Below are positions 47,253-61,856 of a DNA stretch of 64,000 bases, piece by piece (the stretch's first letter is position 1; every line of letters starts with the position of its first letter). The translations under genes and the position numbers were made by a program. The notes below the pieces were generated by a model. That model was not told the origin of the DNA and searched no databases. It saw nothing but the letters and a program-made list of their open reading frames with translations. This DNA is from Nannobrachium achirus (taxonomy: Eukaryota > Chordata > Actinopteri > Myctophiformes > Myctophidae): contig OY997641.1 of NCBI GenBank assembly GCA_963921795.1, positions 30,127,913-30,191,912 of the forward strand, given 5' to 3'.

Positions 47253-47811
47253 AGTACAGTATGAAACTATGTATCCTTATAAAAGAGACTAAATCCAACA
47301 ATAACGCTTAGTACACGATGTTTACTCCCACGAGTGTCTATTGTATATATCCACTGTGGTTATGGCTGTCTTTTAAACAGCAAGGGAGTAGACAGAACGT
47401 CTCTTTTCTTTTTTTTTTTACATATTTGATTTCATTAATAAGGTCTACTGATACAAGTTTAATGCTGATCCTTCCTCTGCTTGTCCCCTTTTCTTTATTT
47501 TTTATCTTAAGCTATTTGTATTAGTTCTGTAAACTCATAACGGTAAACTATGATCAACAGCAGATTAGTGTTGCTGCGCTATCTTTCATCCTCCCTTTTT
47601 TTTTCTCTCTCTCTCTCTCTCCTCTCTTTTCTCTCTCCCCTCGAAATGGTGCTGGGTGAGTGTGGGCGCGCTCTCGTGGAGCCGCGCGCACGCACGGGAA
47701 CGGGCGTGCGAGTGATGCTTTGTACGACCGCGTGTGTGTGTGGGTGGGTGTGTGTGTGTGTGTGTGTGTGTTTGCTGGTGTTTGTCTGTGTGTGTGTGTG
47801 TGCGTGCGTGC

Positions 47812-47886
<75 letters not shown>

Positions 47887-49219
47887 CGTACTTGTGTGTG
47901 GGGCTATGTGTGTGCTTGTTTGTGTGCCGTGGTTGTACGTTACTGGAGGCTCGCGGCCCTTCGGGCCGCTCACATCTAGAGTCCACCCCCGCTTCTTTAC
48001 TGTAGTGTACTGTGAATGGGGGGGGGCGGGGGGGGGGGGGGGGGGGGTTTGGGCATCATTTAGAGTGGGCTCTTGTCCATCTCTCCATACATTCTATGGG
48101 AATTATTTTGATTAGATGTTTTGAGTTATCATTCTTTTCCCATTCAAAGCCAAACATTGTAAACACTTTTTTGTTTGTTTTGTCTGTTAATGATAATACG
48201 GTTACCGTATATAATTAGTAGTGTTTATTTATTTTTTTCTTCTCAATTATCCATTCCATTATTTATTTTATTTTATATTTGTCAGAGTGGGCTCTTGTCC
48301 ATCTCTCCATATATTCTATGGGAATTACTTTGATTAGATGTTCTGAGTTATCATTCTTTTCCCATTCAAAGCCAATCATTGTAAACACTTTTTTTGTCTG
48401 TTATTGTTAATACGGTTATATAATTAGTAGTGTTTTTTTTACTCAATTATCCATTCCATTATTTATTTTATTTTATATTGTTTTGTTCTTGCTGTCATTA
48501 TTACTATCAGTTCATTCCACCTTTCCTTGCCTTGTTGACCCATCTACCGTAATCTAAATTTGATAATCTCTCGTTCACCTACAAAATGTATAGATATTTG
48601 TTTGCCGTAATAACCTAAATTCACAGTTTAATTGATTCTGTGGGAGCCTGAGTGCTCTTAACCCTTGATTCACCTTCTGGGTTTTTGCTTAAGCAATGCC
48701 GAACACCTTAGTTCGATTAGCTGCTTGTTTAGCCTTGCAGCCTGGGACTCGGTCCCAGAGGACTGTCCAGACATTGAACCTGTCTGAGTGCAGGGCCTAT
48801 TTTTCTTTATGTTCAGTCCTCTTTGTTCGAACCCCCACGTTCCCCGGGGTTTTCATTGTAAGATTGATGGCAACAACAAATCCTTGTCTTTACTCTGTAA
48901 CTATATATGAAGATTTGCTCATTTTTGTCACCTAATAATTTCTTAAATAATTCAGCTGTTATATTAACTGTAGAATCATTATGTTATACAGATAATACTT
49001 GTATAGTATCCTTTGATTATCACTGTAATTCCTTCTCTGCCTCTCACTTCTCCAACCAAGAGTATATATATCATCCGATTACATATAATCGATGTAACTT
49101 AGCTGGCCCCCCCTATGTGCGCCCCATATACTGTACACTTACTACACAGTTACTTTGCAAAGTCCCACCTATATTTATAATAATTATGCTAGCAGATCTA
49201 CAGCTTAACACAACAACAG
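47253..49219 (+). other. L1 inter-ORF region with microsatellite, poly-G and 222-bp tandem repeat
   Basis: About 1.97 kb separates the ORFs, far longer than in mammalian L1. It contains (TC)n at 47602-47640, a GC-rich segment (47645-47730), (TG)n at about 47742-47882, poly-G at about 48017-48047, and two copies of a 222-bp unit starting GAGTGGGCTCTTGTCCATCT (48063 and 48285). The outer TSD shows this spacer is part of the inserted unit unless it was inserted later. Confidence 0.75.
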
Positions 49220-52200
49220 ATGGGGTTACTTAATATTGTTAGCTATAATGTTAAGGGTCTCCACAGTCCTATGAAAAGAAAGAAAATTCTAAATCAGTTA
49301 AAACAGTATAAATGCCAAATAGCATTATTACAAGAAACACACCTGTCAGACATTGAACATGAAAAATTAAACAAATCTTGGGCAGATAAGGTGTTTTACT
49401 CATCACATGAATCCGGTAGAAAAAGAGGTGTAGCAATCTTAATACACAGACAAATAAATTTCACATTAGATACAATTCACAAAGATTCTGAGGGAAGGTT
49501 TATTTTATTAAATGGATCCATTGATGGGATAAAAATTTCTCTCATGAATGTCTATGCTCCTAATGAGGATGACCCAGATTTTATTAAGACAATATTCAAT
49601 ACGGCACTGCAATATAGCACTGGCATTCTTTTAAAGGGTGGAGATTTTAATTGTGTAATGTCGCAGTTTATGGATAAACGGCCTACTCCCAAAACTCCCC
49701 CCTCTAGAATGAGCAAAATGCTAAAACACATGTCCTCAGAGACAGGGATAATAGATGTCTGGAGAAGTAAGTTTCCTAGAACTAGAGACTTCACCTTCTT
49801 CTCAAACAGGCACTTGTCCTACTCTAGATTAGATTATTTTTTCACACCCAAAGCAGAGATACACAGGATAGTGAATATAAAAATATTACCAATAACTATC
49901 TCAGATCATGCACCTGTCTCAGTGGAGTGGGACATTGGCCATAGACCTACTACAAAACAGTGGAGGTTGAATGCATCACTTCTAAATGATAAGGACTTTG
50001 TCGCCCTTGTTAACTCTGAACTAAAGAAATATCTTGAAGTGAATACTTCTCCTGAGACATCTCCTCTCATATTGTGGGATTGTGCTAAGGCATACATTAG
50101 GGGCAACATAATCTCATATGCTAGCGCAAAGAGAAAGAGAAGGGAACAGAAACGACAGGAATTAGAGAGCAAGGTAGAGAAGCTTGAACAACAACATAAA
50201 AGAGCACCCAACCCAGATGTTTTAGTCAGTCTCAACCAAACAAGGAGAGAACTTGATAACCTTCTCTCTGAAAAGATTGAGGGCAATTTAAGATTTACAA
50301 ATCAAAAGTACTATGAGTTTGGTAATAGAGCCAGTAGATTACTGGCTATAAGACTAAAAAAACAACAGTCGACTAACATAGTACAGAAATTGAAGGAAGG
50401 AAACTCAACAATCACAAAACCAGATGAGATATCAAAGGCATTTGCACAATTTTATAAAACGTTGTATACAAACACGGACACATGCGAAAACGATGAGGAA
50501 TTGGAAACTTTTCTAGAAAATATAAAACTAACAGAGTTATCAGACTACATGTCTAAAGAATTAGATCGCCCAATTGAGTTAGAGGAAGTACTGGATATAA
50601 TCTCCACTTTAAAAAATAATAAAAGCCCAGGCCCAGATGGCTACATTAATGAGTTCTATAAAACGTTTAAGGAGTCTGTTGCACCTCTATTATTAGAAGC
50701 ATATCATCACGCTCTAGAATCTGGAACGGTGGCTCCCTCCTGGAGAGAGGCAACAATAATTGTGATCCATAAAGAGGGCAAGGACCCTACTAAATGCCAG
50801 TCATATAGGCCTATCTCACTTCTGAATACTGATATGCGTATACTAACGACTATCTTAGCCAGACGAGTAAACAAGATTATCAATATCGTTATCCACCCTG
50901 ATCAAACAGGATTTATAAATGGAAGATACTATGGAGATAACATCCGAAGGTTACTAAATATAATGACATACCCTAAAGTAAAGGAAAAAGAAGTGATGCT
51001 ATTGTCCCTCGACGCTCAGAAGGCTTTTGATAGGGTCTCCTGGCAGTACTTATTTCAAACTTTAAAGAGATTTAATTTTGGACCTAATTTCCTAAAATGG
51101 ATACAAACCTTATACTCTAGTCCACAAGCTGCAGTCAAAGTTAATGGCTTCTTAGCTGACAGATTCACATTAGAACGAGGCTGCAGACAAGGTTGTGCCC
51201 TCTCTCCTCTACTTTTTGCGATAAGTATTGAACCATTAGCGCAGTTGATAAGAGACGATAATAGTATTAAAGGGGTAACGATTAATGAAGAACAACACAA
51301 AATATCACTATACGCCGATGATGTATTACTCTACTTGACAGAGCCTACAACAACAATTCCATATCTAAAAACACTTATCTCCAAATACGGGTATTATTCA
51401 GGATATAAAATAAATGTTGATAAAACAATGGCGATGGATATTAGTGGAAAAATTTCACAAATATTCAAGACTCAGAGTGAATTTAGATGGCCTAGTGATG
51501 GCATTAAATATCTTGGAATCTATATTCCAATATCCTTAGATAATTTATACGACACTAATTATACAAGATTAATTCGGAAAATCAGTGAAGATTTAAATCG
51601 ATGGTCAGTGCTTCCCCTTTCACTTTTGGGTCGAATAGAAAGTATACGGATGAACGTTTTGCCTAGGCTGCTCTATCCGTTTCAGATGCTCCCTTTAGAT
51701 ATCCCTAAATCTACTTTTGATAAATTGGACAGACTGATCTCAAAATTTATATGGCAGGGGAAACGCCCAAGAGTAAGACTAAAAACACTACAACTATCTA
51801 AACAGAATGGGGGTTTGAAACTCCCAAACCTAAGGCACTATTTCTGGGCAGCACAATTGAAACCATTGACCATTTGGCTCCAAGATGCAACATATACCCG
51901 TTGGCTGAACATTGAAAAGAGCCTCTGTACGGTTCCCCTTGACGCTATGCCCTTCCTAGAGGCCCCACTGAAAGTGGAACAAATGAGTGAATGGACTAGA
52001 GTCACCCTTAAAATCTGGAAGAAAATAAGATCGTCCTTTGGAGTATCTGGACAGATCATTTCATTAACACATATTGGATATATAAAGGAGTTTATACCCA
52101 ATCAACTAGATGCAGGTTTTAGAAATTGGACAGCACATGGTCTCACAAGTATACACCAACTATGTGGGAGGGATGGCCTTAAATCATTTGAACAACTGAA

Positions 52201-53086
52201 AATTGAATTTGACCTCCCTAAGACGGATTTCTATAGATACCTGCAGCTAAGACACTTTTTAACAAATCATAAAGATTGGAAGAATGCCATGAAACCCACC
52301 CCAATAGAAGAACTTCTGTTAATATTCGAATTTGATGAGGAGAGGAGGGTAATTAGAGACTTTTATCAACTTTTTCTAGATCTGTCTCCTAACAATTCCA
52401 TATATATAAAGGAAAAATGGGAAGCCGAATTGGGTATAGACATACCATCAGATCAATGGGAAGAGATATGCAGTGAAGCACACTTGGTAACTAATTCGAA
52501 TACTTGGAGGGAATTTAAATGGAAAGTGATAACTAGATTTTTTAGGACGCCGGTGATTATGGCTAAAATGGGACCGACTCATTCTAATAGGTGCTGGAGG
52601 GACTGCGGGGCACATATTGGTAACCACACTCATATATTCTGGACCTGTCCCAAGTTAAGACTATTTTGGAAGGAGATCTCTGAGGCACTGAAGGAAGTCT
52701 TTGGTCAAGCTTTTGATGTAGATCCCATGGTAATGTTGTTGGGAATGGTACCTGAGGGAATAGAGGGCAGAGCCAAAATATATTTACTCCATATACTACT
52801 CACAGCGGCCATAAAATGTATTACAATTAAGTGGTTGAAACCGGACCCTCCAACATACAACATGTGGGTGGCTAAGGTACGTGAAATTTATCAAGTGGAA
52901 CAAATTACTTACGCCCTAAGACTTCAATCGGACTTGTTCTTTAAAAGATGGACTCCAGCTACACCAATTTTGATGGATCAAACTTCTTCTGTTCCCTCAA
53001 ATATAAATGTTTTGATTTCTCATTCTGCCCCAGCTCTCTCAATACCTTCCCACTTAGACTCTCTCTCCTCTGCCATATTCACATAG
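49220..53086 (+). CDS. L1 ORF2 protein (endonuclease and reverse transcriptase)
   Basis: 1,288 residues, no stops. The N-terminal APE-type endonuclease has VSYNVKGLHSP, LLQETHL, YAPNEDDPDF, GGDFN (D142, N144) and SDHAP (S228-D229-H230). The reverse transcriptase has SPGPDGYINEFYK, SYRPISLLN, HPDQTGFINGR, LSLDAQKAFDRVSW, GCRQGCALSPLLF and the catalytic YADD (D700, D701), then NVDKTMAM and IKYLGIYIP. Near the C-terminus CWRDCGAHIGNHTHIFWTC gives C-x3-C-x8-H-x4-C, the L1 cysteine motif. All catalytic residues I can place are present. It nicks DNA and copies the element RNA at the target site. Confidence 0.95.
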   Translation: MGLLNIVSYNVKGLHSPMKRKKILNQLKQYKCQIALLQETHLSDIEHEKLNKSWADKVFYSSHESGRKRGVAILIHRQINFTLDTIHKDSEGRFILLNGSIDGIKISLMNVYAPNEDDPDFIKTIFNTALQYSTGILLKGGDFNCVMSQFMDKRPTPKTPPSRMSKMLKHMSSETGIIDVWRSKFPRTRDFTFFSNRHLSYSRLDYFFTPKAEIHRIVNIKILPITISDHAPVSVEWDIGHRPTTKQWRLNASLLNDKDFVALVNSELKKYLEVNTSPETSPLILWDCAKAYIRGNIISYASAKRKRREQKRQELESKVEKLEQQHKRAPNPDVLVSLNQTRRELDNLLSEKIEGNLRFTNQKYYEFGNRASRLLAIRLKKQQSTNIVQKLKEGNSTITKPDEISKAFAQFYKTLYTNTDTCENDEELETFLENIKLTELSDYMSKELDRPIELEEVLDIISTLKNNKSPGPDGYINEFYKTFKESVAPLLLEAYHHALESGTVAPSWREATIIVIHKEGKDPTKCQSYRPISLLNTDMRILTTILARRVNKIINIVIHPDQTGFINGRYYGDNIRRLLNIMTYPKVKEKEVMLLSLDAQKAFDRVSWQYLFQTLKRFNFGPNFLKWIQTLYSSPQAAVKVNGFLADRFTLERGCRQGCALSPLLFAISIEPLAQLIRDDNSIKGVTINEEQHKISLYADDVLLYLTEPTTTIPYLKTLISKYGYYSGYKINVDKTMAMDISGKISQIFKTQSEFRWPSDGIKYLGIYIPISLDNLYDTNYTRLIRKISEDLNRWSVLPLSLLGRIESIRMNVLPRLLYPFQMLPLDIPKSTFDKLDRLISKFIWQGKRPRVRLKTLQLSKQNGGLKLPNLRHYFWAAQLKPLTIWLQDATYTRWLNIEKSLCTVPLDAMPFLEAPLKVEQMSEWTRVTLKIWKKIRSSFGVSGQIISLTHIGYIKEFIPNQLDAGFRNWTAHGLTSIHQLCGRDGLKSFEQLKIEFDLPKTDFYRYLQLRHFLTNHKDWKNAMKPTPIEELLLIFEFDEERRVIRDFYQLFLDLSPNNSIYIKEKWEAELGIDIPSDQWEEICSEAHLVTNSNTWREFKWKVITRFFRTPVIMAKMGPTHSNRCWRDCGAHIGNHTHIFWTCPKLRLFWKEISEALKEVFGQAFDVDPMVMLLGMVPEGIEGRAKIYLLHILLTAAIKCITIKWLKPDPPTYNMWVAKVREIYQVEQITYALRLQSDLFFKRWTPATPILMDQTSSVPSNINVLISHSAPALSIPSHLDSLSSAIFT

Positions 53087-53344
53087 AATTCACATAGAAT
53101 ACACTGTTCTACTGTATCATCTATTCCTAATGGGCGTTTTTCGAATGTGCTTTTGGTTTGTTTGTTTGTTCGTTTGCTTTTTTGCCAAATAATCTCTATT
53201 TCCTTTTTTTTTTTCTACAAGTGGTATACAGCTGAAAAATGTATAAGAAAAAAAAAACAAAAAAAAACAGTTGTGAAAATATGTTTATTATATTTGTACA
53301 AGTTGCCAAAACTGAAATAAAAACAAAGTTCAAAAAAAAAAAAA
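53087..53344 (+). other. L1 3' UTR and poly(A) tail
   Basis: T-rich then A-rich sequence ending AAACTGAAATAAAAACAAAG TTC(A)n. AATAAA lies at about 53316-53321 and the A-run joins the 3' TSD. Confidence 0.85.
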
Positions 53345-53360
53345 AAAATCGTAAGTGCAG

Positions 53361-53393
53361 TTCTTGACTTGTACTTAATACTTTCCACCACTG
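53361..53393. mobile_element. End of the CAGTGGTGGAAA-type MITE split by the L1
   Basis: TTCTTGACTTGTACTTAATA then CTTTCCACCACTG is the inverse of the CAGTGGTGGAAA...ACT start seen at 56014. Bases just left of 46104 (ACACAAAAGTAAAGATACCT) would be its continuation. Confidence 0.6.
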
Positions 53394-53840
53394 GTCCACA
53401 GCTAACTCCCTCCTCATGCTGTCAGAAAACCTCACTAGCACCACACTGTAACTGTAACATATACTGAGTGTTAATGTCAGAGTGTAAAAATGGAACCAAA
53501 ATATACATTTAGTTTGACAGGGCCTGTCCTTCTTTGATATAAATGTTAATCTATCAATCAGTCATTGCTATTTTGTCCTTGTATTCGTGAATAATTAGGT
53601 TATGGGTATAAGTGATAAACAAATGAGCCCATTAGAACCTCATCAGGGGTCATGTCCTGAGGTTGACTAAAACCCTGCAGGGTTCTCTGTCCTGTCCCGT
53701 CCAGTACAGTATGTACTATGACCATGTTGGTGTGTATTGGCTGGCACGTCTGGACCTGTGTAACTTTATCCTGTGATGAATAACTTATGCAGATAGAAAT
53801 TCTATGCGTATACAAACACACAAACAAACACACACACTAG
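53394..53840. other. Intergenic, nothing recognised
   Basis: No supported feature. Confidence 0.5.
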
Positions 53841-54016
53841 TTTTTGAGCGGTGGTCACAACGCTCCTATACGTGGCCGTGTGTGTGGGTCTGTCTGTCTG
53901 TCTGTCTGTATGCGTGTCTGTCTGTATGTAGCCTGTATGTAGTACCTTTTGTGACCACACATGTTAAGGGAGGGGCGCTGTTGTTCAGGCCAGGCCAGGC
54001 CAGACACCCACCCACC

Positions 54017-54094
<78 letters not shown>

Positions 54095-54162
54095 ATATAT
54101 ATATTTGTTTTGCTGTTGCGCAGCCTCCACGACCACCGCTCAGTTCACACGGGTGTGATTTT
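53841..54162. mobile_element. TGAGCGGTGG-family MITE containing microsatellites (copy B, inverted)
   Basis: TTTTTGAGCGGTGGTCACAA at the left; CCACCGCTCAGTTCACACGG then GTGTGA at the right. Internal blocks CACGTATAGGAG, ACATGTTAAGGGAGGGGCGC and GTTCAGGCCAGG match copy A at 27198-27425 in reverse. It holds (TCTG)n and a (CA)n run to 54092. Confidence 0.7.
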
Positions 54163-56013
<1,851 letters not shown>

Positions 56014-56160
56014 GTGGTGGAAAAAATACTCAAATTCATTGCTTAAATAAAAGTATCCATACTGAAACATACAAATACTTTGTTACAAGTAAAAGCCTGG
56101 AATTCAAAATGTATTGAGTAAAAGGTACTCTGCCTTCACCCGATGACAACTCCAAAAGAA
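56014..56160. mobile_element. MITE fragment, CAGTGGTGGAAA family
   Basis: CAGTGGTGGAAAAAATACTC then AAGTATCC, ACAAATACTTTG and GTAAAAGGTACTC is the pattern of a common teleost MITE with ACTTAAGTAAAAGTA-like repeats. The right end was not located. Confidence 0.5.
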
Positions 56161-57676
56161 CTACATGGCCAAATACCATATCTGGTTCCTCCTCAAGCGG
56201 AACCGCCCACGTCCGCAAAGCATTGTGGGAAATGTATTATTTTTTGGAAGAGACTTTGACTGAACACAGAACTTTGATGAACACAGTGCGTTCCAGTGTG
56301 AGTGCAGCCTGAGGGGGGAGTTCAATTCATTTTCACTTTTACATATTATATCCACAGAGTAAACTCCAAACTATTTAGAAATTACTTTACTTTATTCCCA
56401 AAAAAGATTGTCTCAATGTAAAGAATTTAAATGCAATCTTTTCTGTGGACATTGAAAAAAAAGAAGAAAAAAGAAACGGCAGATCTGACACCTAATAACC
56501 CTTATTATCCATGCTGTGATGGGTTTGTATTGTACACATGAATTCACCACAATGCAATGTGCTGCAGCAGGAAGTGTACCTGCAGTGTGAATGCAAGATG
56601 CAGGTAGGTATGCACTTGTACAGTGGATGGCTTCTTGAAGCACAAAGCTTCAATACTATTGTCATTCATCCTTTGGTTTCAATGCTCTCTTCTCCACTGT
56701 GCGTGCATGCGTGCGTGCGTGCTATAGTGTGTGTGCATGCGTGTGTGCATGTGTGTGAAATTAAAGAAAACTAAAAATAAGGAATGCATGTACGTAAGGA
56801 TATTGCTCTATAGGAATAGTGAAATTACAACACTAGAATTAACTAACTTAAAATAAACTAACTTATATTTTGAATAGTAAAAGTACAAACTGAAAATGTG
56901 TCCTTTATGGTGTTGTAAAATATACATGAAGACAAGGATAATATATAGCCTACTATTTTATGTATAGTAGGTCTATGTGTTGAAATCAGCACTATGAAGA
57001 CTGTCAGTCAGTGTTTGTACTCCTGAATTCCTCTAGTTATGAGAGCTCACATAATTTGCTGCTGTGTTTGCACATTGATGTACTTCATCCAGCAGGTATG
57101 AGAGTTATTAGTAATATTTTCAAATTATGTGCGTGTATTTGTTAAGGAATAAGGATCAAAAGACATTTATTTTGCAAGGTCACATAGCTTCTTTTTCAGA
57201 ATCTTTTTGATGCTAGTGGAGTAGTGGTGGTATTCTCTGGTATTCTGCCATTGTGTATTCTCTGTTTAGTGCCAAATAGCATTCCAGTTTGCCTCCGGTT
57301 TTGGTTTATTCTTTTCATTTTGTCAGATATTTTTCTTTTTGTGTTCTTAAAGTTTGTGTTCTAGTTGGGTTTCTGTTTGGTGGCTGTGCTTGTGTTTGTG
57401 ATAGAGCCCCAGAACCAACTGGCTCAGGAGGCATCTCTTTGTGGGTGAGGGCTTTGTTATAGTTTGTGTCTAGATTGCTTTTTTTGGTCAGTGATATATC
57501 TAGCTTGATGTTCCTTTAAATGGCATAGAAAGACCTTCTTGCCTCGTATCTCAGGCACATCTTGGTTGAAGTGTCTTGTGGTACACTCTTTCTCTTGCAT
57601 TATCACACGCCCACTTCTTTATTTCTCTTGTGTCACTCTCACATCGTTCAAACTTTGAACTCCAGTCTAACCTGCT

Positions 57677-57679
<3 letters not shown>
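56161..57679. other. Intergenic, nothing recognised
   Basis: AT-rich. A less AT-rich island at about 57395-57440 (AGAGCCCCAGAACCAACTGG) looks like part of a repeat or conserved element, but I cannot name it. Confidence 0.4.

Positions 57680-57740
<61 letters not shown>
57680..57740. repeat. (TG)n microsatellite
   Basis: Dinucleotide tract of about 61 bases. Confidence 0.95.
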
Positions 57741-57741
<1 letters not shown>

Positions 57742-57886
57742 CACACATGTCGTGCACAGACTGCACACGTCTCACAAAGGGCTGCTGGCCTGTCCCTCTC
57801 TCACAAAGGTCTCTGAAGAGTTGCTCTGTCCATGACAATGGCCCTGAGGTCAGCCTACTTATCTTCTGAAGAGACATTGCATGCTA

Positions 57887-58395
57887 CAGGGGTGGGCAAC
57901 TTTGATGATTGCAAGGGCCACTATATTTCCACCTTCACTCTAGAGGGCCACATTGCATACTGCTACGTCCTACTTTGTCATATCTCATACAGCAAAGCAA
58001 GCAAAAAGTTGCAGATCTACAAGCTCAAAACGGCTATTTTTGCTTCTTTTGAATTGAAATCCTGAATATTGTTTTGTTATTTTGTTAATTGGAATCCTGA
58101 AATGTAACATTTTGATTTAATTTCAAACACATTTAGTTATATACTCATGTTAACTTCATGAACTTAAACACAAATACATTGGACATAAAAAATACAATTA
58201 ATTATACAATTAAGTAATGTAATATTACTATACTAGTCATTAAGCAACTAATATGATGTAATTAAAGCAGGTCATGTTTGGAATTGTAACGGCTGAAATC
58301 AATAATATATCAGTATTCTGGTATTAACCTGCAGGCAGCATTAAGTGAAGGTGGGGGCCGCATGTGGCCCCCGGGCCGCCAGTTGCCCATGTATG
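57887..58395. mobile_element. hAT MITE, CAGGGGTGGGCAAC family
   Basis: CAGGGGTGGGCAACTTTGAT at the left and GGGCCGCCAGTTGCCCATGT ATG at the right. Flanking GCATGCTA and GTGTACTA agree in 5 of 8 bases. It includes a half copy of the hairpin module (GCAGATCTACAAGCTCAAAA at about 58012). Inverted relative of 37515-37979. Confidence 0.65.
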
Positions 58396-59992
<1,597 letters not shown>

Positions 59993-60385
59993 TCTAAATC
60001 CATGGAGATGGGGGGAAGGACGTTGAGGTAATTGGTTGAAGGCCGGGTGGAATTCAGCCCTAACAAATCCATTTCACAGCTGGTACCCCGACAGAGAGAG
60101 AGAGATGGAGAGACTGATAAAAAGAGAGGGGGTAGCAAGACCAAGAGCATGGGAGACAGAGAGAGGAAAGGAGAGAGAGAGAGAGGAGGAAGAGAAGCAG
60201 AAGGAAAGAGATAACTGTGTGTGTATGTGCGTGCGTGCATTCATGCATGTGTGTGTGTGTGTTTGTGTGTAAATGTGAATGTAAAAGCGAAAGAGTGATT
60301 GGAACAGTTGAGACAGGGAGCAGAGAGTGAGAGAGAGCGATGAGGGGAGAAAATAATGATATGTGTGGGGGGTCTGCAAGGGGTG

Positions 60386-60402
<17 letters not shown>

Positions 60403-60472
<70 letters not shown>
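60403..60472. repeat. (GA)n microsatellite
   Basis: GA tract with few interruptions. A GA-rich zone also lies at 60090-60210. Confidence 0.95.
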
Positions 60473-60476
<4 letters not shown>

Positions 60477-60612
60477 AAAATAACTGAGTGAAACTCCTTT
60501 TCACCTGAAAATGTGTTGTTTTGAGTTTGTTTTTTGTTTTGAGTTACACGTGTTCAACGCCTTCCGGACACACTGAACATGCAGGTGATGAAAAAGGGGA
60601 GCTGGGGCATGA

Positions 60613-61856
60613 CAGGGCTGGGTGATATACCACTTCAAATCAATATCATTCATGATCATTTCAAACTTTTGGGTTGATTACGATTGATGAACCATTATTT
60701 TAAATAATCTCTACAAGCTTGTACATTGGCTATTTTAGCTATTTTTGTTCAACACCATTGTACAACTAAGTCTAATTGCGACTGAAGGTCGCTGTTTAGT
60801 ATGTGAAACGGCACAAGCTGACTCTGTCTGGACGTGTACACTTTTTTACCGTCTATGGGTTTGCCGCTCTGACATCACACTTTGACATCACGTCATGGGA
60901 ACCACTCTAACAGAATCCCTTTTATGCCCATACATGGAGATCCCTGATGTCATCAATATTAAGCCTATATCTAACAGGACTTCATATGGCAAAACTGGGA
61001 ATGCCCATATATGGAGGAAGACAGCCCATATATGTGTGGCTGGTTCAGACAGGGATCTCCCTGTATGGGCATTGGGCATAAAAGGGATTGTATGTTGTGA
61101 TGTTATGGGAACCACTCTAACATAATCTCCTTTATGCCCATTTATGGAGATCCCTAATGTAATAATATTAACCCCATATCTACCAGTAAGACTCCCTAAT
61201 CGGGAGATAAGCGACAGCCAGGTCGCATACACAAACTTTAGAAGGCAATCATAGCCAATCAGGAGGGAATATGGGAAATGGGACAGATCCATGTTGATGA
61301 CATGACTTTAGAGGTACTGTGTACCGCTTTGTGTGATTTTAGGCTAAAATATGTAGGAGCTGACAGACTGACTGACTGACTGACTGACTGACGGACTGAC
61401 AGCCGGTGGAGCCCATATCTGTGTGGCTGGTTCAGACAGGGATCTCCATGTATGGGCATAAAAGGGATTGTATGTGATGTCAGATGTGATAGACGTCATA
61501 GGATTTTCACATAACGAATCAGAATAACTGTGTAAGCATGTTTGGGGTCTCACAGCATATCTTCATCTATGGTTACCAGGAGTCTTCATATATGGGTAAC
61601 TGGTCCGATATAAGGGCTAGGTCACGCCATGTCTTTTGGCCATAGTAATACAGGGCTTAGGTACCAGACTATAACTTTTGTCTATTCTAAAATATTTATT
61701 TGATTTACATTTTTTTTGTTGATTTGTCGATATATATACAAAATATATATATATTAAAACATATACAGTATATTTGTTATTTATGAATAAGTTATAAGCC
61801 GATTATTGGTTCTAAATATCAATTTAGATATGTTTTCGGTTAATTGCCTAGCCCTG
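60613..61856. mobile_element. Possible composite DNA transposon (CAGGGCTGGGTGATAT ends)
   Basis: CAGGGCTGGGTGATAT at 60613 and AATTGCCTAGCCCTG ending at 61856 are inverted-like. The interior has repeated blocks: GGGAACCACTCTAACAGAAT at 60896-60916 and a similar one at 61108, with GCCCATACATGGAGATCCCT twice, and inverted GGGATCTCC(C/A)TGTATGGGC at 61054 and 61440. A (GACT)n run is at 61365-61400. No matching flanking duplication, so the outer unit is uncertain. Confidence 0.4.

Larger units (their letters stand above)
46104..53360 (+). mobile_element. Full-length L1-type non-LTR retrotransposon with 16-bp target-site duplication
   Basis: AAAATCGTAAGTGCAG occurs at 46104-46119 and again at 53345-53360, directly after the poly(A) tail. 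Between them lie a 161-base 5' UTR starting GGGGGGCGCTATGGAGCAAC, intact ORF1 (46281-47252), a long inter-ORF region, intact ORF2 (49220-53086), a 3' UTR and a poly(A) tail (about 53331-53344). The insertion point read on the other strand is TTTT/GAG, compatible with L1 endonuclease. Identical flanks and two open frames point to a recent insertion. L1/Tx1-superfamily membership is from ORF architecture; the exact family name cannot be given. Confidence 0.92.

Noticed and set aside
57395-57445. Possible conserved exon (AGAGCCCCAGAACCAACTGG region)
   Set aside because: Looks familiar as a repeat or conserved piece, but no reading frame, splice site or family could be supported.
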